A stretch of 64,000 bases of DNA from CBDAKK01 sp965196605 (lineage in GTDB: Bacteria; Spirochaetota; Spirochaetia; WTKD01; G963693115). This document shows, one piece after another, positions 55,719 through 63,514 of this stretch. The notes beneath the pieces are model-generated. The model made no database searches and had not been told where the DNA came from. It saw only the letters and a list, made by a program, of their open reading frames with translations. The translations under genes were made by a program, and so were the position numbers. The stretch lies in NCBI GenBank assembly GCA_965196605.1, contig CBDAKK010000002.1, forward strand, positions 289,309 to 353,308. The letters run 5' to 3'. Positions within the stretch are counted from its first letter, which is position 1. Every line of letters starts with the position of its first letter.

Positions 55719-56034
55719 CCTGTGCCCCAAGCACGCGGCTTATGTAATAGTCTGCATCCCCCCGCTACGCTCGCGACTTTGGTTCTTTCTTTTCTTTTTT
55801 TGCGTCCTCACAGCCGCCCCATGGACGGGGCATTAAGGCTGCCATGGAGGGTAAAAAAGAAAAGAAAGAACGGCCATCCGAATAGATAGCGTATTTAGAA
55901 TAGTTGCTTGGCAACAAACAGCGTGCACACATACAGCGCCAGCTACAACACACACGGCGTGCAGCTTGCGCGCGCATAGCGCAGAGGAGCGTCTTACCCA
56001 AGGGGGGTGTGGGGGCAGCTCCCCCACAAGTACC
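55719..56034. repeat. Intergenic hairpin-repeat cluster 6
   Basis: Between convergent genes. Holds GCTTATGTAATAGTCTGCATCC in reverse orientation, the pyrimidine run TTCTTTCTTTTCTTTTTTTGCG, GCCGCCCCATGGACGGGGC, the purine-rich AAAGAAAAGAAAGAACGGCC and a GTGTGGGGG-CAGCT-CCCCCACA hairpin right at the BCCT stop (about 56009-56030), which could end transcription of both genes. Confidence 0.85.
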
Positions 56035-57555
56035 TTATGCATCCTCCACGCTATTTTTTTGCTGTTTATACATGGTGTTTGCTATTTGCACTGAATTCCA
56101 CAAAGACGGTAGGAGTATTAAAGAAACAGGCATTGCAGTAATGACAATGAAGGATTGCAAGGCTGATATGCTACCCGAACCTATGGAAATAAGCGCCAAT
56201 GCCATGAGTCCCATAAAAATGCCCCAGAAGACGCGGACAAAGGGCTTAGGGTTTAAGTCTCCTGACATGCACATTGAAATGCTCAAGGTCATTGAGTCAC
56301 CCGTGGTTGCCACAAACAAAAAGGTGAGAATAATAAACACATAGGATAAGAGCGTACCCAAAGGTAGTTGACTTACTATTGCCAAGAGCGTAGCGGGTAG
56401 GTTAAAGCCTTCAAATGGTACAGAGATAGAGCCGGGGCTTTCTAACTCAAAGAATATGCCGCTGCCGCCTACAATGGTAAACCAAAACGTAGTAACAACG
56501 GGCGCGAGAATCGAAAGCGTAAGAATAACGTCGCGTAAGCTTCTTCCTCGCGATATGTGAGAGAGGAAGATTGCCATAAGCGGCCCGTAGCCCAAAAACC
56601 AGCCCCAGAAAAAGACCGTCCACCAGCTCAGCCACCCTTCATCAGCCCTAAAAAGAGCCATGGAAAGAAACTCATTCACGTACAAAGCAAAGGACTGCAT
56701 GTAAGAATTCACAATAAAAGAAGTCTTGCCAAACACGAAAATAAATAGCATAACACCCACTGCAATAATGACGTTAAGGCGACTTAAAAACTGTATACCC
56801 TTAGAAACCCCCGATACCGCAGAAGTTACATATATACAGACAAGCAAGACTACAATGACCATTTGCGTAACAAAGGTATCAGGAATGTTTAAAAGCTTAT
56901 TCACCCCATAGCTTACCTGCAAGCCTAAAAAGCCAATTGGACCCACCGTGCCCGCTACAACTGCAATAATACAAGATGCATCCGCAAAAACAGCGATAGG
57001 CCCCTTGAGGGCTTTTTCTTTAAAAACGGGGTACAAAAGCACGCGCGGCTTAAAAGGCATGTCCTTTTCATAGCAGTAGTACATAAACACAATGGTCGCC
57101 AAACTCCCGAGTATTGCCCATGCCAAAAAGCCCCAATGCATAAAGCTTTGCGACAAGGCGGGGTATACCGCTTGCGGTGTTTTGCTTTCAACCCCAAAAA
57201 GCGGCGGCGAACTCAAAAAGTGCGCAATGGGCTCAGCAGCAGCCCAAAACACGCCGCCCCCTGCAAGCAAGGTACACATAATAATAGCCGTCCACCTAAA
57301 GCGCCCCATCTCTGGCGTGCTTTTATTGCCAAGCTTAATGCCTCCGTACTTTGTAAGGGCAAGAAAAAGCCCTATAAAAAAAGTAAGCAAGAGCAATATC
57401 TGCCAATACGCACCAAAGTACTTTATGGCAAATGCAAACGAACTATTGACCATGCCCTTAGTAAGTTCTGGCGCAAGCACGGAGAACAAGACAAACAATA
57501 CGGCGAACCCACCGCTAATAATAAATACTGGAAGATCAATTTTTTTTGAATCCAT
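56035..57555 (-). CDS. BCCT-family betaine/carnitine/choline-type transporter
   Basis: A 506-residue protein with about 12 membrane segments and typical BCCT stretches: GGVFWAAAEPIAHFLSSPP, ALSQSFMHWGFLAWAI, the core EGWLSWWTVFFWGWFLGYGP, FLSHISRGRSLRDVIL and ATTGDSMTLSISM. BCCT proteins carry quaternary ammonium compounds such as glycine betaine, carnitine or choline. The ribosome site AGGAGGT is made by the last codons of the gene before it, and the genes overlap as TAATG, so production is coupled. It is third in an operon with two little-known genes. The long C-terminal tail seen in osmosensing BetP is absent, which hints at nutrient uptake. Confidence 0.92.
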   Translation of the reverse strand: MDSKKIDLPVFIISGGFAVLFVLFSVLAPELTKGMVNSSFAFAIKYFGAYWQILLLLTFFIGLFLALTKYGGIKLGNKSTPEMGRFRWTAIIMCTLLAGGGVFWAAAEPIAHFLSSPPLFGVESKTPQAVYPALSQSFMHWGFLAWAILGSLATIVFMYYCYEKDMPFKPRVLLYPVFKEKALKGPIAVFADASCIIAVVAGTVGPIGFLGLQVSYGVNKLLNIPDTFVTQMVIVVLLVCIYVTSAVSGVSKGIQFLSRLNVIIAVGVMLFIFVFGKTSFIVNSYMQSFALYVNEFLSMALFRADEGWLSWWTVFFWGWFLGYGPLMAIFLSHISRGRSLRDVILTLSILAPVVTTFWFTIVGGSGIFFELESPGSISVPFEGFNLPATLLAIVSQLPLGTLLSYVFIILTFLFVATTGDSMTLSISMCMSGDLNPKPFVRVFWGIFMGLMALALISIGSGSISALQSFIVITAMPVSLILLPSLWNSVQIANTMYKQQKNSVEDA

Positions 57556-58364
57556 TATTTACCTCCTAATTTTATATTTTTTTTAAACAACAAATCTTCC
57601 GAGTCAACAACATGCGCCGTTTCTCCCGCGCCACTTCGGGACATGTCGTTGCTTGGCACCAGCACGCCTTTTTCAAAGCTTTGAATAACACGCCACTGCT
57701 CTTGAGAGACAAACAAACCCCCAACCAAACTTTGTTCAAAACGCTGCGCACAGGTTTGCGTCTCAGCATGAGGACACATGCTTGCATACGCGTGCTTTGT
57801 AGATAGCGCATCCTCTACCGAAGCGTACGAAGTCAATGTGGCGCACATTTCCTTCTCCACGTTTTTCGTAATACTAGAAAAAAATTCAGGATACTCGCTC
57901 TTAGGAGACATGAAGCCAATGTTATATTTGTTCTTTCTTTTGTCATGCCACTGAATGCTCAAGGGCACGGGAGAAAACTTTTGCAAGTAGGGGAGCAAAA
58001 ACACATAGTCATAGGAATTACGAAACAAAACCTTAAGCTGCGGATTCATAGTAAGGCGTGAAACAACATATTCCACTAAGGGCTGCATAAAATGAATGCA
58101 CGATATATTGCGACAATCGCACAAATACGTAGCTATTGCATCATCACTATGCTTGGTTATTGCAAGCTGTGTCTCGGGATGCCCTATGTCTTGACAAGAC
58201 AACAAAAACGCAGCAAAGCGCCAAACACCTTGCAAGCCCACCGCCTCCAAAAACGTCAAATCCTTAGAAAGCGCTTCACAAAACCCCTCATCGTATTTTA
58301 GGCTTTCCAAGGCCTTGTAGCTCACATTCTCCAATTCGTTCAAGGATATATGCACAGTATTCAT
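57555..58364 (-). CDS. DUF3726-like protein, partner of the BCCT transporter
   Basis: A 269-residue soluble protein. The N-terminus HISLNELENVSYKALESLKYD to FLEAVGLQGVWRFAAFL resembles DUF3726 proteins (SLNEVEALAxKAARG with GLPG), though the match is by memory and only moderate. It contains several Cys (CDCRNISCIHF, MCPHAETQTCAQRF) that could bind metal. The ATG overlaps the stop of the 367-residue gene as ATGA, and its own stop overlaps the BCCT start. This tight three-gene unit suggests a shared substrate such as a quaternary amine. No function known. Confidence 0.55.
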   Translation of the reverse strand: MNTVHISLNELENVSYKALESLKYDEGFCEALSKDLTFLEAVGLQGVWRFAAFLLSCQDIGHPETQLAITKHSDDAIATYLCDCRNISCIHFMQPLVEYVVSRLTMNPQLKVLFRNSYDYVFLLPYLQKFSPVPLSIQWHDKRKNKYNIGFMSPKSEYPEFFSSITKNVEKEMCATLTSYASVEDALSTKHAYASMCPHAETQTCAQRFEQSLVGGLFVSQEQWRVIQSFEKGVLVPSNDMSRSGAGETAHVVDSEDLLFKKNIKLGGK

Positions 58365-59464
58365 AAGGCACCCTCATAGCGATACAAAAACCAATCGTCC
58401 TTATTTTCCACAGAGCCCGTGCTGTCTAAAAGCGGCGCGCCCTGAAACAAGGTTACGCGCAACCAGCGGTCAGATTTTGGGTCAAACTTTACCGCCCCAA
58501 AAAAGGCAAGCTTCAACCTCAAAATATCAATGGCATACAATTGCTGCGTGAGAATATTTTCGCGAATCTCCCCATACGGGTAGCGCGCATAACCCACCAC
58601 GCGCCGTATTTCTCCGCTCCACTGTGGATGCTCCAACAAAAAGTCAGCCACCATGGCATCCTCATGCCCATGAAGAAAAGCCTGCAAAGCAGCATGCATA
58701 TGGCATATGCGCCGCCCCACATCTATTTTCATTTCCTTATCAGCGCCATCTTCCACAGAGCGCTCTCCAAGCCGAGGTTCGGCCTTCTCTTCAGACCTAT
58801 ACCAAAAAAAGTGAGTGGCCTCCTCATGCTCATAATTCACCCGTAAGGCCCAATCAAAATCTTGTTCCACAATGCGCCGTACCTCACGCAGTGGCAAGGG
58901 GCCAGTAGCAGGAAAGGGCTCAGAAATATATGCAAAGTTTTCGTATTTTTGAGCAATGCTCGGGTACACCTCCATGAGAACGTTTAAAAACAACTCTCGT
59001 AACTCAGCGCTGTATTTTGCACGCACGTCATTGCTATGCTCCCACACTTCACGCCACAAAGTCTGAGAAAGCGCGGTGTTCCCACGCAAATGCGCCAAAA
59101 GCCTTCTAAGATCCTGCACGAGCAACTCATTCTTGTTCTGCTGAATCACATCAGGCACCTTCCACTCGCTAAAGTAGGCAATGCCCCGCGCCACATACTC
59201 CATGCAAGCATGCTTCGCCTCTTGAGTCACAGGCGCAGCGTGTATAATTTCATGCAATGCCTGTTCACGCTGCGCAACCCAGCTATGCACCACATGCGGA
59301 TGCTTAATGAGATATGGCACCATGCCCAAACCCGTGGAATTACCTATGCCCAGAAACTGCGCTATATCGCGCGCGAGCACTGTAGCCTTCTGCGGATTCT
59401 TAGCGCGCGCCATATGGTTCACCCAATCAATAGTAAACTGACGCACCACGTACACCACAAACAT
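58361..59464 (-). CDS. Unknown 367-residue protein, first gene of the BCCT unit, perhaps 5'-truncated
   Basis: I do not recognise a characterised family. The protein begins almost at once with a dense conserved-looking part (VVRQFTIDWVNHMARAKNPQ, FLGIGNSTGLGMVPYLIKHP) and is mainly helical and soluble, with acidic patches (SEEKAEPRLGERSVEDGADK). Having such a core right at the N-terminus, with a TAG in frame 15 bases before the ATG and prophage genes 240 bases away, suggests that the true 5' end was lost or that the real start is this one. No good Shine-Dalgarno sequence precedes the ATG. It overlaps the DUF3726-like gene by four bases. Confidence 0.6.
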   Translation of the reverse strand: MFVVYVVRQFTIDWVNHMARAKNPQKATVLARDIAQFLGIGNSTGLGMVPYLIKHPHVVHSWVAQREQALHEIIHAAPVTQEAKHACMEYVARGIAYFSEWKVPDVIQQNKNELLVQDLRRLLAHLRGNTALSQTLWREVWEHSNDVRAKYSAELRELFLNVLMEVYPSIAQKYENFAYISEPFPATGPLPLREVRRIVEQDFDWALRVNYEHEEATHFFWYRSEEKAEPRLGERSVEDGADKEMKIDVGRRICHMHAALQAFLHGHEDAMVADFLLEHPQWSGEIRRVVGYARYPYGEIRENILTQQLYAIDILRLKLAFFGAVKFDPKSDRWLRVTLFQGAPLLDSTGSVENKDDWFLYRYEGAL

Positions 59465-59707
59465 TTGCGCCCTAAACTATACCCGCGCGAGATAAATTCC
59501 GCTAAAAAAATGAGATAAACCAAGCAATTAGAGTTGTAGCATATACAAATGAGTTTTATATACTACAACTCTTTGTGCTGTAGGGGGCAAGTGATTTGAG
59601 AAAAAGTTGCAGTTGAATTGAGAAAATACCGTATTTTAGAGTGTCTATATGTGTTTTAACGTGTCTTTAGATGGGATTTAATGGGGGGGGTAATAGAGTG
59701 TATTTTG
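59465..59707. other. Junction between the prophage and the BCCT unit, with an inverted repeat and a G8 tract
   Basis: About 240 bases. An inverted repeat AGAGTTGTAG (59530-59539) / CTACAACTCT (59563-59572) has ten perfect pairs with a 23-base loop. A run of eight G is at 59683-59690, just after the stop of the methylase gene and about 220 bases before the start at 59464. No tRNA or clear attachment repeat is seen; the phage boundary is probably here. Confidence 0.5.
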
Positions 59708-60532
59708 TCACTCTTCTCGGAACTGCATCAAATCGACTAAATCGTATTGTTTTTCCAGTGTGTAATTTGCGGTAAGCGCCTCGGTTTTTTCCTTGTCCCG
59801 AGTACCAGTTCCTATAGAAACCGTGAATTTCATGCGCTTTGTATCCCAGCGGTGTTTCTGTATGCACTCTTCCAGCACGGGTGATGGATAAGAACTTAAC
59901 AGGAATTTTCCCTCAATGACACTAAGTGCCTTGAGGAGTGCGGTGTAGTCTTCTATGGTGTATCCGTCATAGTGTCCACAGTCGCTGTTGTAATACGGTG
60001 GGTCGCAGTAAAAGAGAGTATGAGGACTGTCGTAGGTGCGTATGATTTTAATCGCGTCTGTACATTCGAGCTGTACATGCTGGAGTCGCTGTGCGTAGTG
60101 GTAAGAGAATGTATCGCGTTTGCGTGCTATTTTGCGGGCAGTAGTGCCGCTCATGTCGTATCCGAAAGAGCCATCAAGCATGGAGCAGAACGATTCTTGA
60201 GACAAAACCCACACTGCCCACGCACGCTCAAGGGGCGAGAAGCGGTGCGGGTTGTTGTATGTAACAAGCGCATCGTGGTGTGCCATACGGCTGTGAAGCG
60301 TGATTTGTATTTGTTTTTCGAGTGAGACAAAGTCTTGCTGTACTATGCGGTAGAAATTCATAAGCTCACCGTTTGTGTCGTTAAGTGTTTCCATTTCTGA
60401 AGGTTTCTTTGCGAAGAAGATAGCGGCACCGCCGCAGAAGGGTTCTACGTAACAGGTGTGTGGGTGTAGGAGTGGGACGATTTCTTTGACGAGATTTTGC
60501 TTACCTCCGTAATAGCTCACTGGCGTCTTCAT
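59708..60532 (-). CDS. DNA adenine methylase (D12 class), copy 1
   Basis: A 274-residue N6-adenine methyltransferase of the D12/Dam type: KTPVSYYGGKQNLVKEIVP at the N-terminus, the SAM site VEPFCGGAAIFFAKKPS, NDTNGELMNFYRIV, and the catalytic DPPY in LFYCDPPYYNSDCGHYDGY. It starts inside the stop of the next methylase gene as ATGA overlap and resembles it along its whole length, so the pair is a tandem duplication. Phage-borne methylases often protect against host restriction or mark phage DNA. Target sequence cannot be told from the protein. Last gene of the prophage end. Confidence 0.9.
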   Translation of the reverse strand: MKTPVSYYGGKQNLVKEIVPLLHPHTCYVEPFCGGAAIFFAKKPSEMETLNDTNGELMNFYRIVQQDFVSLEKQIQITLHSRMAHHDALVTYNNPHRFSPLERAWAVWVLSQESFCSMLDGSFGYDMSGTTARKIARKRDTFSYHYAQRLQHVQLECTDAIKIIRTYDSPHTLFYCDPPYYNSDCGHYDGYTIEDYTALLKALSVIEGKFLLSSYPSPVLEECIQKHRWDTKRMKFTVSIGTGTRDKEKTEALTANYTLEKQYDLVDLMQFREE

Positions 60533-61365
60533 GCAGCCACCTCACATGGTTTGAGTGCATACTCTTGTGCGATGAACTCTGTATTGTAGTTTGCGGTAAG
60601 TACTTCGGTCTTTGATTTAGTATGACCTTGAGGCGAATTAACAATACGTCTCCGAGAACACTGTGTGTACCATCCGTGTTTTGAGGTGAAACTCTGCAGA
60701 GTGTCCGAGGGATACGAACTTAAGAGAAATGTTCCCTGTATAGCACTAAGACTTTTCAGGAGTGCGTAAAAGTCTTGTTCGGTGTATCCTCCGTAGTGTC
60801 CCATATGTGCATTAAAGTATGGTGGGTCGCAGTAGAAAAGCGTGTGCGGAGTATCATAGCGTTGTATGATGGTGAGTGCATCGTCACATTCTAACTGCAC
60901 ATACTTGATGCGTTGTGCGAGTGTGTGGACATCGAAGGTATCTCGTTTGCGCGCGAGTGCGTTACTTGTTGTGCTACGCACGGAGCGAGAGAACCTGAAG
61001 GCACCATGGAAGTCGTGTGCGAATGATTGATGCGCTAAGACCCACACAGCCCATGCGCGTTTTACGGGGTTAAAGAGGTGTGGGTTCTGATAGACAACAC
61101 GAGCATCGCTGTGAGCTCTGCGACTATGAGATGTGCTTACAACAAGAGATGTAAGTTCCTGTTTTTTTGTTTGCACGACTGAAAAGAAGTTTGTAATTTC
61201 AGCGTTGGTGTCATTGAGTGTTTCAATGGGCGCGGGTTCTTTTGCGAAAAAGACGGCCGCGCCGCCACAGAAGGGCTCGACATAGCACGTGTGAGGGTGC
61301 AGTCGTGGCACGATGGTGCGTGTCATAGACTGTTTACCTCCGTAATAGGTAAGTGGTGTTTTCAT
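60529..61365 (-). CDS. DNA adenine methylase (D12 class), copy 2
   Basis: A 278-residue paralogue of the gene just after it: KTPLTYYGGKQSMTRTIVP, VEPFCGGAAVFFAKEPA, NDTNAEITNFFSVV and the catalytic LFYCDPPYFNAHMGHYGGY. I start at the ATG at 61365, matching copy 1, not at the longer open frame to 61467. The part between the two copies that is least alike is residues 110-150 and the last 60, where target recognition usually lies, so the two enzymes may mark different sites. Confidence 0.9.
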   Translation of the reverse strand: MKTPLTYYGGKQSMTRTIVPRLHPHTCYVEPFCGGAAVFFAKEPAPIETLNDTNAEITNFFSVVQTKKQELTSLVVSTSHSRRAHSDARVVYQNPHLFNPVKRAWAVWVLAHQSFAHDFHGAFRFSRSVRSTTSNALARKRDTFDVHTLAQRIKYVQLECDDALTIIQRYDTPHTLFYCDPPYFNAHMGHYGGYTEQDFYALLKSLSAIQGTFLLSSYPSDTLQSFTSKHGWYTQCSRRRIVNSPQGHTKSKTEVLTANYNTEFIAQEYALKPCEVAA

Positions 61366-61539
61366 AAAAAGTTCAAATACTCCGTACATAGTAACCTGCC
61401 TCACACCGATATAACAGTATGGTGGTAGCAGTGTTACCGTGTGTGGGGTTGTGTTGTAACACCACATAGGGGCTGTGAGTATGCTTCTACAATACTCGCC
61501 AGTGGGTGCTGGTACACCCGCAGGCTGCCACTTTTTTGT

Positions 61540-61947
61540 TTATGGTAGCGCGTCTTTTTTTGCTTTACTAAGTTTCTTTTGAGCGTCTACATATGCACGG
61601 TATTCGTGGTAGTGGCGGTAGTCAATATTGGTGGTATCCGTGATTTTGTTTATGCACACGCGTATGCCGCAGTTTATGTAGTAGGCTTCGTTTTTGCCTT
61701 TTTCGCGTGCCCAGTTTTGAATGGCAGCGTCAGTTTCTCCGTCAATACAGTCTTCCTGCTCTGCACGCGTGGCGGCGTCTACCCATGTGCCTGTGGTGGT
61801 ATCGCCGACCCATGAGGGCTTGAGCATGGCCTGCGGCGGCGGTGTGGTGTGTGCTATGGTAAGACTTAAGTCTTTGGGTGGTGGGCTATCAAACTGCCCT
61901 ATGATGTGTCCATTTTTGTCTAGTTCGTAATATGTTTTTGTGCTCAT
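61540..61947 (-). CDS. Small phage protein, possible tail-fibre assembly protein
   Basis: A 135-residue protein (TKTYYELDKNGHIIGQFDSP, then a Pro-rich stretch, MLKPSWVGDTTTGTWVDAA and a C-terminal helical part NYINC-type ending KKLSKAKKDALP). The pattern of a short N-terminal part naming the residue window after a tail fibre gene, with a W-x-D/E stretch, resembles tail-fibre assembly chaperones. It follows the fibre gene by 13 bases. Assignment rests mainly on position. Confidence 0.55.
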   Translation of the reverse strand: MSTKTYYELDKNGHIIGQFDSPPPKDLSLTIAHTTPPPQAMLKPSWVGDTTTGTWVDAATRAEQEDCIDGETDAAIQNWAREKGKNEAYYINCGIRVCINKITDTTNIDYRHYHEYRAYVDAQKKLSKAKKDALP

Positions 61948-61960
61948 TTTTAGTGCTCCT

Positions 61961-62935
61961 TTATGCAGTGCGTTTCCAAATACGCACGGTGTAATTTACG
62001 GGTCTATTTTCAGCTGCAGTGGTAACTACTGTAGATACGGAAAATCTATATCCTACTCTATCACTGTGTCTTCTAGATGAGCCATCTGACCAACCCCAGT
62101 CGTCTCCTTGATCTACAATGCTCATGTTTTGTTGCGAGCCATAACCCCATCCCAAATTTGTCTTAAATGCAAATGTAAAATCTCGAATAGCATCAGTCTG
62201 TTTTCCTGTTTGAAATTTTTTTGCGCCATAATAGTCGTTGTCCCTACCCTCGGCACGAAAGAAGCAATCTGCGTATTGACTACTGATGTTTTGCCATGTC
62301 ATGGTGTTGCCCCAGAGTTGTTGTGGAGTAGGTTGGTTTGGAAACTGGGTGTAGATAAAGCCGATGGGAATGGCGGAATTTAGTACGTCTTTCTTTGCTT
62401 GCGTGATGGCGTTTTGTGCTTCGGTTTTTGCTTTGGTGATTTCAGCCATAAGTTCACTTTTTAACTGCTGACGTAGTGAGGTAAGAGAATTCCATCCGTG
62501 CGCAGATTCACGGGGTGTAAGGTCGATGGTATTGTTTTTCACTTGTGCGAGGACAACATCATTGGCTTGTTTGTCCGTAGACAAAACGACATGCACGGTA
62601 GTCTTATCCCCGCGTGTTTTCCATGTTTGCTTTTGTTGAATATCGTGCGTTGTGGTAGTATCTACAACCGAGTGACGCAGTACCACGAGTCCGTCTTTTT
62701 TATCTATTGTAGTCTTGGCGGTGAGCGCGAGCCGTTGTCCATTAGGGGCAACAGCATCTCCCGCACTAATGACAACCTTCCCCGCGCCATCCATGCTCAC
62801 GGTTAGCCCCGAGAGTACACCCGTGCCTGTGATAGCGTGCGTACTCTCATGTAGCGCATCCTCGGTATTCTGCTGAAGTATATCGAAGTCGTTGGGGGTA
62901 GGTGTCATACCTTCGTAAAAATGATGTTTTTTCAT
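61961..62935 (-). CDS. Phage tail fibre / receptor-binding protein
   Basis: A 324-residue protein. The N-terminal part (HFYEGMTPTPNDFDILQQNT, GVLSGLTVSMDGAGKVVISAG) looks like the baseplate-attachment part of tail fibres. A coiled-coil stretch (LKSELMAEITKAKTEAQNAITQ) lies at about residues 165-195, and a collar-like tip follows (IPIGFIYTQFPNQPTPQQLW, WGWSDGSSRRHSDRVG). The tip of such a fibre usually binds the host surface. Start overlaps the end of the tail-protein gene by four bases. Confidence 0.75.
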   Translation of the reverse strand: MKKHHFYEGMTPTPNDFDILQQNTEDALHESTHAITGTGVLSGLTVSMDGAGKVVISAGDAVAPNGQRLALTAKTTIDKKDGLVVLRHSVVDTTTTHDIQQKQTWKTRGDKTTVHVVLSTDKQANDVVLAQVKNNTIDLTPRESAHGWNSLTSLRQQLKSELMAEITKAKTEAQNAITQAKKDVLNSAIPIGFIYTQFPNQPTPQQLWGNTMTWQNISSQYADCFFRAEGRDNDYYGAKKFQTGKQTDAIRDFTFAFKTNLGWGYGSQQNMSIVDQGDDWGWSDGSSRRHSDRVGYRFSVSTVVTTAAENRPVNYTVRIWKRTA

Positions 62936-63510
62936 AAGTTTCTATCTCCTGTGTTTGTATGTGATTTTTTCGTGTTTTCATTAAAAATAACAAAGCCTAC
63001 ATCGGGCGGGGTGTTGGTCTCTAGGTAACTTTCAAGCTCAATGCGTTCCTCTGCCGTAATGTTTTGCACGTACACATAGAGTCCTTCGCCAGCCATAATT
63101 ATGCCAGTGCCAATGGGCGTGCCATAGGGTAGGTGTCCTACAGTAAACGCATTCTTCGGCATTTCAATGACGCGGCACCTACTCTTAAAATTACTCTCCA
63201 TAAACTGAGTGAATGCTTGGCGCGTACCGAGATAGGTCATCGTATGCGTTGCAACAGTAAGGCGGTCTCTCAAACTTTTGTCACTTTCGTTTTTAATGTG
63301 TGGTAACGCTAATGCTTTAGCGTGTCTGTCCATAAAAGTGCGAGTACCCAACGCGGGGAAAAATGCTCGAAACACATCTCGTGTATCGCTTGCTACAACT
63401 GCACACAATACTCGCATCACCGAATACAACCGGCCGAGCTGTATTTTCTTCCGGTCTCCTTCATACGAGCTTTTTTCTATCTGTTTTTCTACAAATTTTT
63501 CAAACGCCAT
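62932..63510 (-). CDS. Phage tail protein following baseplate J (P2 gpI-like or similar)
   Basis: A 192-residue protein between the baseplate J gene and the fibre gene, the usual place of the P2 gpI/YmfQ-type baseplate protein. Seen: FMDRHAKALALPHIKNESDKSLRDRLTVA cut to its core HAKALALPHIKNESDKSL, in the style of gpI-like proteins (AxxxGLxRxxxES-xxxRxRV), and a C-terminal ELESYLETNTPPDVGFVIF as in baseplate proteins. Role inferred from that arrangement. Confidence 0.6.
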   Translation of the reverse strand: MAFEKFVEKQIEKSSYEGDRKKIQLGRLYSVMRVLCAVVASDTRDVFRAFFPALGTRTFMDRHAKALALPHIKNESDKSLRDRLTVATHTMTYLGTRQAFTQFMESNFKSRCRVIEMPKNAFTVGHLPYGTPIGTGIIMAGEGLYVYVQNITAEERIELESYLETNTPPDVGFVIFNENTKKSHTNTGDRNL

Positions 63511-63514
63511 TACA

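Noticed and set aside
59667..59867. 66-codon minus-strand frame overlapping the methylase end
   Set aside because: It lies in another frame of the methylase gene and has no protein-like features beyond that.
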